A stretch of 64,000 bases of DNA, taken from contig JAGIBN010000003.1 in the NCBI GenBank assembly GCA_017744315.1, forward strand, positions 496,001-560,000, in the 5' to 3' direction. The notes below the pieces were generated by a model that saw only the letters and a list, made by a program, of their open reading frames with translations, searched no databases and was not told the origin of the DNA. The DNA comes from Porphyrobacter sp. Its GTDB lineage: Bacteria > Pseudomonadota > Alphaproteobacteria > Sphingomonadales > Sphingomonadaceae. Of the stretch, positions 54,295 through 63,715 are shown piece by piece. Each line of letters begins with the position of its first letter. The first letter of the stretch is position 1. The position numbers and the translations under genes are program-made.

Positions 54295-56290
54295 CCCAGG
54301 AGAGGTTCTCCGGCGGATAGAGCGGCATGGTGTCCCCGAACCAATCGAGTACGTCCTGCAATTCGGGTTCCCGCTCCTGCTGCCACGCATGTTCGAAGTC
54401 CGAGATGAGCTTAGCCGCGACCTGGGAATCCCGGTCAGAGGCACCGTTCAGCCTGGTCGAATTGGCAATCCGCACAGCAGCATATTGCATGCCTTCCTCG
54501 CCCGACACAGCGAAGTGCTCTTCCGCCGTCTCATGGTCGCCCCGCAGAGCCAGGATAACCGCGTAGTCGGCGTGATAATCGCTTGGCGGGAGCGGGTTGA
54601 GGAAGAAGGCTTGCTGCATCAGCCGTTCGGCTTCGTCGAGGTCGCCGATCAGGCACAGGCCCATCGCGCACATGTTGATCAGGTCTGCGTCATGCGACAC
54701 GGTCTTTAGGGCCGCTTCGATACTGCGTCGGGCTGCGTCCGTTTCCCCATGGCGCAGCTGGCACCAGGCCTGGCGAACACGGACCTCGAAATGCCCAGGA
54801 GCGATCGCGGCAGCGGCTCTGAGATGGGCGTCGGACAATTCGCGGAAGTGCCGGACGTCATGACCACAGAGCTGTTGCCAGAAATCGGTGTTGTACATCC
54901 GGATCAGCAGCAGCCGCGCACCAAGGTGCTGTGGATCGCGCTCAAGCAGCGATTCGAGCAGCCGGACCCCCTCCCGCACTGCTTCAAGGTGCCCCGCAGT
55001 GCGGATCAGCAGGCGGGCGCGGGTGTAGACTGCGCGGTCGTTTTCGAGCTCATCGGATGACTGGCGAAGCTTCGATTCAAGGTCGCGGTCGATTGCCGGC
55101 AGGGTCGCGCCAGCGGCTTTGGCTACGATGGTATCGAGCATCTCAGCCCCGGCGCTGTCGAAGCGCAGCGACTCCGACCAGATGATGACGCGGCTCTGCC
55201 CGCTCGCGAGTTGGAGCGTGACCCGATAGCTGTCGCCGACTTGCTGAATACTGCCGGACAGCAGGTAGAGACCGAGAGCGTCCTCGCTCTGCAGGACCAT
55301 CACATCGGTGTCACTCCCGTCGACCGCAAGCACCTGGATACCGCGGATGCGGCTGATCGAAGTGCGCATGTCGTCGGCGCAGAATTGGGCGAGCGAGGCG
55401 AGCGCGCTGCCGTCACCATGGGTCTGGAGCGGAGCAACCAGAACCAGCGGCAGCAAGTCGCCGCCAAGCCGCTGGGGCTCAGCCGGTGCCTCGGGGCTGG
55501 TTTGGCGCGGCGCTTCGGCTTGAGCAGGGACCTGATCTTGCAGCGGCCTGCCGCTGGTCAGCGAGTGGAGCAGCGCCCGCGTTTCCTCCGAGGGCAAGGC
55601 GCCAAACTCGCGTTCGAGCCGGTCGCACAGCTGGCGGTAGCGGCGATGGAGCGAGGCTCCGTCGCCGCTGGCGTGGTCGAGGCGCATGCCAAGCCGAACC
55701 ACGGCCTCGTTGACCGGGTCGATGCGATCGAGCGACCGCAGGATGTTGCGGGCGTTCTTCATGTCCGACAGCCCGTTCGCTTCGATGGCGCCCACGGCCT
55801 GGCTGAGCACGAGTTCGCGCTGTCGCGGGCGCTCCGCCAGCAACCATTCGTCGAAGCCGGGAGACACATCGAGGAAGTCCTCGAGCAGGTCTCCCCTGAT
55901 CTCGTCGAGCAGGCCGGCAAGGGCGTGAAGGTCATGCGAGGTAGCAGCATGGCCCACCTCGTGAAGATCGGTTGTCAGTAAGGCGCCATCGAGCTTCACC
56001 TCGTCGCGCGTCGTGGCCACGGCGTGACCGATGGCGGCAAGTTCGCGAAGTTCCTTGAGCGATTGCCGCAAGCTGGCCCGCGCCTGGTCCGGGCCACGAT
56101 CGGTCCAAAGCAGATAGGAGAGTTGCTCGCGGGTGGCGGCTAGGGCGACTGAAAGCGAAAGGTAGGCGAGAATGGCCCTGGCCTTGCGGCCCGGCAGTGT
56201 GACGTCCCTCCCAGCTTGCGTCAGACGAAAGCGCCCGAACAACTGCATTCTGGGGAGGTGTGCCGAAGAAGTCCCCTCGATTGCTGGCAT
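54248..56290 (-). CDS. SARP/BTAD-like transcriptional regulator with TPR repeats
   Basis: Protein of 680 residues, no membrane helix. The N terminus (about residues 15-100) is a winged helix of OmpR/SARP type: MQLFGRFRLTQAGRDVTLPG and REQLSYLLWTDRGPDQARAS, followed by a BTAD-like helical domain to about 240. A TolB-like segment then follows (YLLSGSIQQVGDSYRVTLQL, about 345-365), as in CadC- and cyclase-linked regulators. The C-terminal half is TPR-like (ARRSIEAALKTVSHDADLI, DEAERLMQQAFFLNPLPPSD). SARP relatives switch on antibiotic gene clusters in actinobacteria. It converges with YcaO-TfuA, overlapping by 47 bases, so I infer it regulates that locus. Confidence 0.8.
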   Translation of the reverse strand: MPAIEGTSSAHLPRMQLFGRFRLTQAGRDVTLPGRKARAILAYLSLSVALAATREQLSYLLWTDRGPDQARASLRQSLKELRELAAIGHAVATTRDEVKLDGALLTTDLHEVGHAATSHDLHALAGLLDEIRGDLLEDFLDVSPGFDEWLLAERPRQRELVLSQAVGAIEANGLSDMKNARNILRSLDRIDPVNEAVVRLGMRLDHASGDGASLHRRYRQLCDRLEREFGALPSEETRALLHSLTSGRPLQDQVPAQAEAPRQTSPEAPAEPQRLGGDLLPLVLVAPLQTHGDGSALASLAQFCADDMRTSISRIRGIQVLAVDGSDTDVMVLQSEDALGLYLLSGSIQQVGDSYRVTLQLASGQSRVIIWSESLRFDSAGAEMLDTIVAKAAGATLPAIDRDLESKLRQSSDELENDRAVYTRARLLIRTAGHLEAVREGVRLLESLLERDPQHLGARLLLIRMYNTDFWQQLCGHDVRHFRELSDAHLRAAAAIAPGHFEVRVRQAWCQLRHGETDAARRSIEAALKTVSHDADLINMCAMGLCLIGDLDEAERLMQQAFFLNPLPPSDYHADYAVILALRGDHETAEEHFAVSGEEGMQYAAVRIANSTRLNGASDRDSQVAAKLISDFEHAWQQEREPELQDVLDWFGDTMPLYPPENLSWVRSGLQQTLAPIWPA

Positions 56291-56456
56291 GACACACTCG
56301 CCGTGACAGAGCGAAATGCTTCGAGCACCAGCGCGGTTTGCAGCCCCACGCGCCGGGCCCCACCGAATTGTCGAAGCTTGCCGTTCCTCCCGTCAGAATG
56401 CAAGCAGGGGGCACCGCGCCGCAGTGCCCCCATGATAGCATGATGGTCATGGGTAG

Positions 56457-56837
56457 TTACTTCGCAGAGGCAACTACCGGTAGTTCGGCGGCGCGCTGGG
56501 CCGTAGCCGTGCCGTTAAGGCGGTCGGTCGCCTTATTGATCGCGACTTGGCGCTGGCTCTGGATATGAGCCCACGTTGCATCCTGGCACTTGGACACACC
56601 AGCCTGCTGCTGCAGGTTCTGGTAGCCATGCTCACCGCAAACACGGCGGACGGCGCGGTCCAGGCGGCGATCGAGCGCCTTGATACCTTCGGGGCTGGTC
56701 AGGTCGAGGTCGCCGTATCCCACGGGGATGGTGCGGCCTTGCTCGCGGGCTGATGCCACTGAAGGAACGGTTTGAACGAGTGCGGCCAAAGCAAAGGCAA
56801 TAGCCGGCAGGGCGGACTTGTGATTGGTCTTGGTCAT
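56457..56837 (-). CDS. UrcA family secreted protein
   Basis: Start at 56837 (MTKTNHKSALPAIAF), with GGAGACCG upstream, giving a 126-residue exported protein. The mature part has the UrcA signature VGYGDLDLTSPEGIKALDRR, RRVCGEH and a later KCQDATWAH, so two cysteines are probably bonded. UrcA proteins are frequent in sphingomonads and caulobacters, with no assigned function. It lies upstream of the regulator gene on the same strand (166 bases away). Confidence 0.88.
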   Translation of the reverse strand: MTKTNHKSALPAIAFALAALVQTVPSVASAREQGRTIPVGYGDLDLTSPEGIKALDRRLDRAVRRVCGEHGYQNLQQQAGVSKCQDATWAHIQSQRQVAINKATDRLNGTATAQRAAELPVVASAK

Positions 56838-57050
56838 GTTCGGTCTCCACTTGAGCCCGGCGGTTTTGCCGGACACGAACCATTTGCCCCGAGGTGCGTG
56901 AGCCGCCTCGTCGGTTGGCCGTGAAAACGCCGTGAAAAATTCGCTAAATCGCAATCGCGACAGAGCCGCTGCACGCAGCACGTCCTTTCCGAATTGTTTA
57001 CCAAGGTTTTGCTATGCCGCCGGTGGGTTTGGGGGTGTCGCAGAACCGAA

Positions 57051-58298
57051 ATGTATGGGCCGAAAGCATCAATGCTTGTGCTCGCAGCCACCTTGTGGCC
57101 AGCGCACGCGGCTGCTCAGGACATTTTTGGGCCGGCTAACGTCGAAGCTTCGATAGATTTGCGCGGCAGCGCGGTCGATGGCGAAAAGGGTTGGCTCGAC
57201 GGCGGATTCGGCAAACTGCGCGAAGGCGGTGGCGATGAGGGCGGCACGATGGTGCGGGCGCGGATCGCCTCGGCCGATCTGGCCTGGACGCCGCAGTTCA
57301 CCTGGAACCTGAGCGGTCACGTCAGCGCCACCTATCAGGCGAATGTCCCCGACGACGTGGACTTCAGCGAAATCTACCTCAAGTTCCGCACCTCGCCCGC
57401 CGCAGTTCGCCTTTCCGCGCGGGCCGGAGTGTTCTGGCCGCCGATTTCGCAGGAACACAGCGGCGTCAACTGGACCGTGGACGACACCATCACCCCCTCC
57501 GCTGCCAACAGTTGGGTCGGTGAGGAGGTCAAGGTTCTCGGCCTCGAAGCGAGCGTCGAAACCACGTTTGCGGAGCATGAGCTCTCGCTCACCGGCGCGG
57601 TCTTCAAGCATGACGACATGGCAGGGACGCTGCTGACTTATCGCGGCTGGGCTCTGCACGACGTGAAAGTCACCATCGGGGGCGACTTTCCCCTTCCGCC
57701 CCTCAGCGCCTCGACTGCTCCTTACCAGGCCCCGATCACCAACCCGTTCTGGGAAGAGGATGGCAGGGCGGGCTTCTACGGTCGGGTCGACTGGACCCCG
57801 CCTCTGCCGGTCACGTTCAACGCGTTCTACTACGACAACCGGGGCGACCGCACTTCGACCCGAGCGATGCAGACCTCGTGGCGCACGCGCTTCTGGAACC
57901 TGGGCGCGATGGCGACTCTGGGGGAGCGCACGGTGGCCAAGGCCCAGGCCATGTGGGGCAACACCCTTGTTGGTCCCGATACGCCTTACGGCATTCCTGC
58001 AGACGTCGATTTCATGACCGCCTACCTGCTGTTCACGCGCGAGATTGGCAGCGACAAGCTGGCCGCGCGGGCGGACTGGTTCGAAACCGACGACAACAGC
58101 TTCGTCGCCTCTGACAACAACAACGAAGACGGTTGGTCGGCTACGCTCGCCTATCACCATCCGCTGAAGAGCTATGCCGACCTGCTGGTCGAAGTGATCC
58201 ACGTCTACAGCGACCGGCCCGCCCGCCTCCTCAACGCCGGCATCGCGCCCGAGCAGGAGCAGACCCTGCTTCAGACGTCGATCCGCGTGACGCTCTAG
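57051..58298 (+). CDS. Outer-membrane beta-barrel-like protein (porin-like)
   Basis: A signal peptide (MYGPKASMLVLAATLWPAHAAA) precedes about 390 residues with many alternating short strands and aromatic residues (RARIASADLAWTPQFTWNL, GRVDWTPPLPVTFNAFYY), and a C-terminal LLQTSIRVTL ending in Leu. This fits a substrate-selective or phosphate-type porin, but no named family is certain. I choose the ATG at 57051; earlier starts add an unlikely leader. Downstream, 13 bases away, is the cupredoxin-like gene, so the three genes to 61273 form an operon. Confidence 0.7.
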   Translation: MYGPKASMLVLAATLWPAHAAAQDIFGPANVEASIDLRGSAVDGEKGWLDGGFGKLREGGGDEGGTMVRARIASADLAWTPQFTWNLSGHVSATYQANVPDDVDFSEIYLKFRTSPAAVRLSARAGVFWPPISQEHSGVNWTVDDTITPSAANSWVGEEVKVLGLEASVETTFAEHELSLTGAVFKHDDMAGTLLTYRGWALHDVKVTIGGDFPLPPLSASTAPYQAPITNPFWEEDGRAGFYGRVDWTPPLPVTFNAFYYDNRGDRTSTRAMQTSWRTRFWNLGAMATLGERTVAKAQAMWGNTLVGPDTPYGIPADVDFMTAYLLFTREIGSDKLAARADWFETDDNSFVASDNNNEDGWSATLAYHHPLKSYADLLVEVIHVYSDRPARLLNAGIAPEQEQTLLQTSIRVTL

Positions 58299-58310
58299 GT
58301 GAGGCGCTCA

Positions 58311-58931
58311 ATGAACTCCGGTCTTCGCCTAATCCTCGGCCTCCTGGTTCTGTGCAGTGCGGGCCTTGCTCGCGCCGGGGACCTGACAGTCGTGGTACGG
58401 GACAGCGGGGGCCGGCCAGTCGCCGATGCGGTAGTGATGGCGGATGTGGCCGGGCAGCCTGCACCGGCTCCCGGGCACTTCGTGATCAGCCAGAAGAGCA
58501 TGGCCTTCGTGCCGTTCGTGCTGGTCATTCCGGTCGGCTCGACCGTCGAATTTGGCAACCTCGATCCGTTTCGCCACCACGTCTACTCGTTCTCTCCGGC
58601 CAAGGAATTCGAGCTCAAGCTGTTCGGTCAGGGTCAGACGCGGCCGGTGCGGTTCGACAAGCCGGGCCTGGTGGCGATCGGCTACAATATCCACGATTCG
58701 ATGCAGGCCTTCATCCAGGTCGTGACCACTCCCTTCGCGGTGAAGACAGACGGGCAGGGTCGCGCCACGCTTCACGGCGTTTCGAATGAAGTTCGCGAAC
58801 TGCGGGTCTGGCACCCCTATCTGCGGGCGCCCGGCAACCAGCTGGTCCTCAAGGTCGATGGCAGCAAGACCGCGACGATCCCGGTTTCGGTGAGCGTCCG
58901 GCGCCCCGCTCCGATGCGGCACGACTATTGA
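58311..58931 (+). CDS. Cupredoxin-like periplasmic protein
   Basis: Start at 58311 (MNSGLRLILGLLVLCSAGLARA, a signal peptide). The 206-residue mature protein resembles the cupredoxin-like methylamine-utilization proteins: DLTVVVRDSGGRPVADAVVM, IPVGSTVEFGNLDPFRHHVY with two His, and KPGLVAIGYNIHDSMQAFI with another His. The middle may bind copper. It shares an operon with the porin-like gene and a GGDEF-EAL protein. The stop codon overlaps the possible TTG start of the next gene. Confidence 0.8.
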   Translation: MNSGLRLILGLLVLCSAGLARAGDLTVVVRDSGGRPVADAVVMADVAGQPAPAPGHFVISQKSMAFVPFVLVIPVGSTVEFGNLDPFRHHVYSFSPAKEFELKLFGQGQTRPVRFDKPGLVAIGYNIHDSMQAFIQVVTTPFAVKTDGQGRATLHGVSNEVRELRVWHPYLRAPGNQLVLKVDGSKTATIPVSVSVRRPAPMRHDY

Positions 58932-61273
58932 GCGTGGGCCGCTTCAAGTCCCTCCAGTCGCGTATCACAGCGCTCTATTCGGCCACCTTCGGGCTGGTCA
59001 TGATCCTCGTCGCGATCGGGATCCAGTTCGCGATTGCCCAGAGCGCCGAGGACAAAGTCCGCTCGGAACTGAATTCCAGCGCCGAAGTGATCAACCGCAT
59101 CTGGACGATGCGCGGGCAGGAACTCGAGAGTGTTGCTCTCCCGCTCGCGCTCGACTTCGGCTTTCGCGAGGCGGTGGCAACCGATGATGACGAGACGATC
59201 CGCACCGCGCTGCAGAATCTGGCTTCGCGGATCGACGTGCCCAACGCCTTCGTGGTCAAATACGACGGACGCGTCGTGGGCATGCGGCCCGAGCTCGATG
59301 CCCGCTACAACGAAGCCTTGTGGAACGAGCTCGATTCCGGCTGGCAGTCCGGCGCTCTCCGTCTGAACGACGCCACGTTCCAGGCTGTTGCGGCAGAGAT
59401 CAAAGCGCCCGCCCTGATCGGCTGGCTGGTGCTGGGGCGAAAGCTCGACACGAACGAGATGGGCCAGATCAGCGCCCTTTCGGCCATTCCCGTCAGCGCT
59501 TCGATCGTCCGCCGAGCTGAGGATGGACAGTGGGTCTACGACGCTTCCAGCCGTACGATCTCGGACACGAAGGTAGCCGGTGTCCTGGAACAGATGTCCG
59601 CCTCCGCCTCCAGGCACCCCGAAGGGATAGCCGAACGGATGGATGGCAAGATGGTCCTGGTCAGGCCGCTCGGAACCTTCGGAGATGGCGCGACGACCGG
59701 ACTGCTGCTCGACTTCTCGATCGCCGACGCGCTGGCCGAATATGACCTGCTTCGCCTTACCGTGCTCTTTGCCGGTCTGCTCGGACTGTTGCTGGTAGCC
59801 TTCGCCAGCTCGCGCATCGCCCGCCATATCGTGCGGCCGATCTCGGCCCTTGAGAAGGCCACCCGTTCGCTGGAGAAGGGCGAATGGACCACGGTCCCCG
59901 TCTCTTCGGACGATGAGATCGGTTCGCTGTCGAGCAGCTTCAACGCCATGTCGGCCGGGATCGCGCAGCGCGAGAATCGCATTCGGCACATGGCCTATCA
60001 TGACGCGCTGACCGATCTTCCCAACCGGTTGCAGCTGGCAGACAAGTTCGACGAATTGCTGCGCGAGATCGAGCGCACCGAGGGAGCGCTCGCGGTCCTC
60101 TGCCTCGACATCGATAACTTCAAGATCATCAACGACACGCTTGGGCACCAGGTCGGCGACAAGCTCCTGACGATCGCCGCCGACCGCCTGAGGGCCGCCG
60201 CGGCCGGGCACTTCGTCGCGCGGACGGGCGGGGACGAGTTCTGCGTCCTGCTGGTTGGGCCAAGGGTCAGTTCCGCCGGCGACCTCGCCGAAATCCTGAT
60301 CGAGAGGTTCAATCAGCCGATGACGATCGAGGGGCATCTGCTGAAGGCGGGCGTCAGCATCGGCATCTCGCGCGCACCGCTCGACAGCATGATGGCGGAC
60401 GACCTGCTCAAGCACGCGGACCTCGCCATGTACGCGGCCAAGGCCGCGGGGCGGGGTCGATACCGCTTCTTCACCACCGACCTCGACGAGGAAGCCCAGC
60501 AGCGGCGCGCGATCGAAATGGCGCTTCATGATGCGATCGCGAACGGGGAGTTCGAACTCTATTTCCAGCCGCTGTTCGACCTCAAGACCAACCGCTTCTC
60601 AGCCTTCGAAGCGCTGATCCGGTGGAACCGCCCGGGCCATGGCCTCGTCTCGCCGCAGGAATTCATCAGCGTTGCCGAAGAGACCGGCCTGATCGTCCCG
60701 ATCGGCGAGTGGGTGCTCAAGGAAGCCTGTCGCATTGCCGCGACCTGGCCAGCGGACGTCAGCGTCGCGGTCAACTTCTCGACCGTCCAGTTCGAGACCC
60801 CGGGATTGAAGAACCAGGTCTTCCAGGCCCTCGCGACCTCAGGCCTCGCCCCGAAGCGGCTCGAGATCGAAATTACCGAATCGCTGTTCCTCGAAAGCAG
60901 CGGTCAGGTCCTCGAGACGCTTCACAGCCTCAAGCAGGTCGGGGCCCGCATTGCCCTCGACGACTTCGGCACGGGCTTCTCCTCGTTGAGCTATCTGCGG
61001 CGCTTCCCGTTCGACAAGATCAAGATCGACCGCTCGTTCATCATGGAACTGCTCAAGACCAAGGAGGCGAACGCCGTGGTCAAGGCCATCACCGATCTCG
61101 CGGCCGCCCTGAGCATGGAGACCACAGCCGAGGGGGTGGAGGACGCCGAGCAAGTCGAAGCCTTGCGCGCCCACGGCTGCACCAATGTCCAGGGCTTCCT
61201 GTTCAGCCGCCCGGTCCCGGCAAGCGAAGTCATCGCACTGATCCAGGCTGGCGGCGCACGACGCGTGGCCTGA
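58928..61273 (+). CDS. Membrane GGDEF-EAL cyclic-di-GMP signalling protein
   Basis: Protein of about 780 residues. An N-terminal helix (about residues 15-35) and a second one (about 275-295, LLRLTVLFAGLLGLLLVAFA) bracket a periplasmic sensor domain. HAMP follows, then GGDEF with an intact RTGGDEFCV (near residue 434) and EAL with FEALIRWNRPGHG (near residue 560) and DDFGTGFSSLSYLRRF. Both catalytic domains look intact, so it may make and break c-di-GMP. The start is TTG 58928 or GTG 58934. Being co-transcribed with a cupredoxin-like protein suggests that the sensor reads a periplasmic signal. Confidence 0.92.
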   Translation: MSVGRFKSLQSRITALYSATFGLVMILVAIGIQFAIAQSAEDKVRSELNSSAEVINRIWTMRGQELESVALPLALDFGFREAVATDDDETIRTALQNLASRIDVPNAFVVKYDGRVVGMRPELDARYNEALWNELDSGWQSGALRLNDATFQAVAAEIKAPALIGWLVLGRKLDTNEMGQISALSAIPVSASIVRRAEDGQWVYDASSRTISDTKVAGVLEQMSASASRHPEGIAERMDGKMVLVRPLGTFGDGATTGLLLDFSIADALAEYDLLRLTVLFAGLLGLLLVAFASSRIARHIVRPISALEKATRSLEKGEWTTVPVSSDDEIGSLSSSFNAMSAGIAQRENRIRHMAYHDALTDLPNRLQLADKFDELLREIERTEGALAVLCLDIDNFKIINDTLGHQVGDKLLTIAADRLRAAAAGHFVARTGGDEFCVLLVGPRVSSAGDLAEILIERFNQPMTIEGHLLKAGVSIGISRAPLDSMMADDLLKHADLAMYAAKAAGRGRYRFFTTDLDEEAQQRRAIEMALHDAIANGEFELYFQPLFDLKTNRFSAFEALIRWNRPGHGLVSPQEFISVAEETGLIVPIGEWVLKEACRIAATWPADVSVAVNFSTVQFETPGLKNQVFQALATSGLAPKRLEIEITESLFLESSGQVLETLHSLKQVGARIALDDFGTGFSSLSYLRRFPFDKIKIDRSFIMELLKTKEANAVVKAITDLAAALSMETTAEGVEDAEQVEALRAHGCTNVQGFLFSRPVPASEVIALIQAGGARRVA

Positions 61274-61330
61274 GCCAAAGCTAGCCTCGTGTAGAGGCAG
61301 CGATCTAGCGTTCTGCCGATGGTGGAAAGG

Positions 61331-61344
61331 TGGCGGAGACGGAG
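61331..61344 (-). other. tRNA-Ser 3'-end fragment, likely integrase attachment site
   Basis: TGGCGGAGACGGAG on the plus strand is, on the minus strand, CTCCGTCTCCGCCA, the usual 3' end (acceptor stem plus CCA) of a tRNA-Ser. The rest of a tRNA is absent; instead the sequence turns into TCCGCCA, which forms a 7-bp inverted repeat with the left half. This is what remains at one boundary when an element inserts in a tRNA gene. The integrase starts 216 bases to the right. The intact tRNA-Ser is predicted beyond the right edge of the window. Confidence 0.65.
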
Positions 61345-61559
61345 TCCGCCAAACTGGCATCCAGATTCGTTCCGATTCCTCCGCGACAAGTTCTAAAATA
61401 GGCGTATTTAGGGACGAGGGGACCCTCACTTGTTCGAATGCGTTCCGTTGCGTTCCCATAAAACCGCGCTATCATCGGGGAGCAGTTTTGGGAACGCGCT
61501 CTCCGTACCGCCATAGAGGCGGATCTGGGGTTGGCACGGTTCTCTGACGGGGAGCCATA

Positions 61560-62807
61560 ATGCCCAAAAAGCTAAGCAACGTGCTCACGCCTTTGGCAGT
61601 GAAGAACGCAAAGCCCGGTCGCCATGCGGATGGGGGCGGCTTACATTTGCTAGTAAAGGAAAGCGGTGCCCGCTCCTGGGTCTATCGCTTCATGCTTAAC
61701 GGAAGGTCGCGGGATGTAGGTCTTGGCGCGGCTGGCTCAGGCGGCATTTCCCTTGCCGATGCACGCGACGCCCGTGACGCCCTGCGACTCAAGGTGAAGG
61801 CCGGAATCGATCCCCTCGTGGAACGGCAACGTGAAGCGTCTGATGCCCTCGCAGCCGCTCAGGCGGCTCTTGTTACCGGAATGACGTTCAAGACCGTGGC
61901 GGAAACCCACATAAGCGCGAACGAGGGAAGTTGGCGCAATGACAAGCACCGGCAGCAGTGGAAGAACACGCTGACCACGTATGTTTATCCGGTGATCGGA
62001 GAATTGCCCGTTGCCGAAGTCGGTACGGCTCACGTGCTAAAAATCCTTGAGCCGATCTGGAAGGACAAGGCCGAGACTGCCAGCCGCGTGCGCGGTCGCA
62101 TCGAGACCATCCTCGATGCTGCTAAGGCCCGAGGATACCGTGAAGGTGAAAATCCGGCCCGGTGGCGTGGCCATCTCGCTCAGATTCTTCCCACGCGGTC
62201 CCGACTCACGCGGGGCCATCACAAAGCCATGCCTTACGACGCGATTCCTGCATTTGTCGGAGCGCTCCACAATCGGGAGGCCGTCGCAGCGCTGGCGCTG
62301 GAGTTTACGATCCTAACCGCCGCTCGCACCGGGGAAGTGATCGCCGCGAAATGGCGTGAGGTCGATTTGGAGAAAGCAGTCTGGTCCATCCCGGCCAACC
62401 GCATGAAGGCGGGCAAAGAGCACCGCGTGCCCCTGTCGGCGCGCGCCGTGGATATTCTTAAGTCCACGCAGGGGCTCCGCAAGGAATGGCTTTTCCCGGC
62501 GATCAAGGGCGGCAAAATGTCGGGCATGGCTATGACCATGCTACTGCGCCGGATGAAACTTGACGTAACCGTGCATGGCTTCCGATCGGGCTTCCGGGAC
62601 TGGTGCGCCGAATGCACCGGCTATGCCCATGAGGTTGCGGAAATGGCCTTGGCGCACACAATTGAGAACAGGGTGGAGCGAGCATATCGACGCGGCGACC
62701 TGTTCGATAAGCGACGGCGACTTATGGACGATTGGGCCACATATTGTTCTAGCGGCGGTGCCGCTGGCGACAACGTCACTCCTATTCGAAAGTCAGAAGC
62801 AGGCTAA
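61560..62807 (+). CDS. P4-type tyrosine recombinase / integrase
   Basis: Integrase of 415 residues with an N-terminal DUF4102 arm-binding domain (LTPLAVKNAKPGRHADGGGL, then SWVYRFMLNGRSRDVGLG), a core-binding region (about residues 105-205) and a catalytic domain with Arg256 (LTAARTGEV), His339-X-X-Arg342 (VHGFRSGFRDW), His366 (LAHTIENRV) and the nucleophile Tyr376 (AYRRGD). All catalytic residues are present, so it is probably active. The start follows GACGGGGAGCC. It marks the left end of an integrated element. Confidence 0.93.
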   Translation: MPKKLSNVLTPLAVKNAKPGRHADGGGLHLLVKESGARSWVYRFMLNGRSRDVGLGAAGSGGISLADARDARDALRLKVKAGIDPLVERQREASDALAAAQAALVTGMTFKTVAETHISANEGSWRNDKHRQQWKNTLTTYVYPVIGELPVAEVGTAHVLKILEPIWKDKAETASRVRGRIETILDAAKARGYREGENPARWRGHLAQILPTRSRLTRGHHKAMPYDAIPAFVGALHNREAVAALALEFTILTAARTGEVIAAKWREVDLEKAVWSIPANRMKAGKEHRVPLSARAVDILKSTQGLRKEWLFPAIKGGKMSGMAMTMLLRRMKLDVTVHGFRSGFRDWCAECTGYAHEVAEMALAHTIENRVERAYRRGDLFDKRRRLMDDWATYCSSGGAAGDNVTPIRKSEAG

Positions 62808-62953
62808 GCACAGCCCGTCCGCGACGAAAGCGATCTTTCTGCATGCGACGGATGGCGGACATTTGCGTCGGAACAACCTTGCGCTCAATCGCAGCCGATT
62901 TGACGTCCGCTGCGACGCCAGTAAGTTACGCCTCAAATGTGGGGGGTGGCACG

Positions 62954-63295
62954 ATGAATCTCATTGATGTGCTAGCGAGTTGGATTGGTGGTTCAATCGG
63001 AACGCTGCCTAATCCTTGGATTGTTGCTTCCGGCTATATCGTTGCAAAGTATCATCCGCTTAATCCGCACTTTTGGATTAGGTTTGTGCTTTCCTCAGTC
63101 GCCTGCATCTTTCTTAGCCTGATGTTTTCGCGGATTGTCGATGGGCCAGATGTATCGTTGAGCTTGGCCAAGGTGGTCCCGTGGACAACCCTTGCGGTCT
63201 TTTGGGCATCCCTCTTCTTCCTGGCGATCCGCAGGCCTTCAAGGCGCGTCTTGACAGAGCCTGTGCTGGAAGAAGATTGTTCGTCTAGCGCGTAG
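62954..63295 (+). CDS. Small membrane protein of the integrated element
   Basis: A 113-residue protein of unknown family, start at 62954 (MNLIDVLASWIGGSIG) after GGGGGGTGG. It has about three hydrophobic segments (roughly residues 15-30, 40-60 and 70-95) and a short acidic tail (EEDCSSSA). The low GC relative to the core genome and its place right after the integrase mark it as cargo. Confidence 0.6.
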   Translation: MNLIDVLASWIGGSIGTLPNPWIVASGYIVAKYHPLNPHFWIRFVLSSVACIFLSLMFSRIVDGPDVSLSLAKVVPWTTLAVFWASLFFLAIRRPSRRVLTEPVLEEDCSSSA

Positions 63296-63343
63296 CCCCA
63301 ACTCAATATCTATGCCCATCACTTAAGGGCATTCGGACCGCCG

Positions 63344-63691
63344 CTATGGAATCTGGCAGCCACCTGCGCGGGCCTGTACGACCCTAAAGAGCGCAATTTT
63401 GGGTGCTGAGCGGTTAATCGCTTCAAGAGTCATCGTTCGCTGATTTTCAGGTTCGTTATTGACCTGCCAGGCAATCGCGTCAGCGCAAGCAGTCACAACC
63501 GCCTCCGCGACAATCTCGGACGCCTCATCGCCGACAGCAAGTCGATAAGCCCATTTGTGAATGCAGCCGTTCCAATCGCCGGACACTGGCTGTGGCGGGG
63601 TCGAGCAAATACGGTTGTCGCTTGTTCGGTTATCTTTCGCTCCATCGCAGCCCGCCAAAGCCAAGAGCAAGACCGCGACTGCGTAACGCAT
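63344..63691 (-). CDS. Small lipoprotein of unknown function
   Basis: The start at 63691 (MRYAVAVLLLALAGCDGAK) has GGGGAG upstream and gives a lipobox (LALAGC, Cys15). The mature 101 residues contain further cysteines (RICSTPP, NGCIHKW, TACADA, GGCQIP), probably two disulphides. It lies in the integrated element. I do not recognise a family. Confidence 0.65.
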   Translation of the reverse strand: MRYAVAVLLLALAGCDGAKDNRTSDNRICSTPPQPVSGDWNGCIHKWAYRLAVGDEASEIVAEAVVTACADAIAWQVNNEPENQRTMTLEAINRSAPKIALFRVVQARAGGCQIP

Positions 63692-63715
63692 ACCGCTCCC
63701 CACTTAGCTATTCTG

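Noticed and set aside
61274-61559. A full tRNA gene before the integrase
   Set aside because: Only the 14-base acceptor end of a tRNA-Ser is present; no anticodon or T arm can be folded around it.
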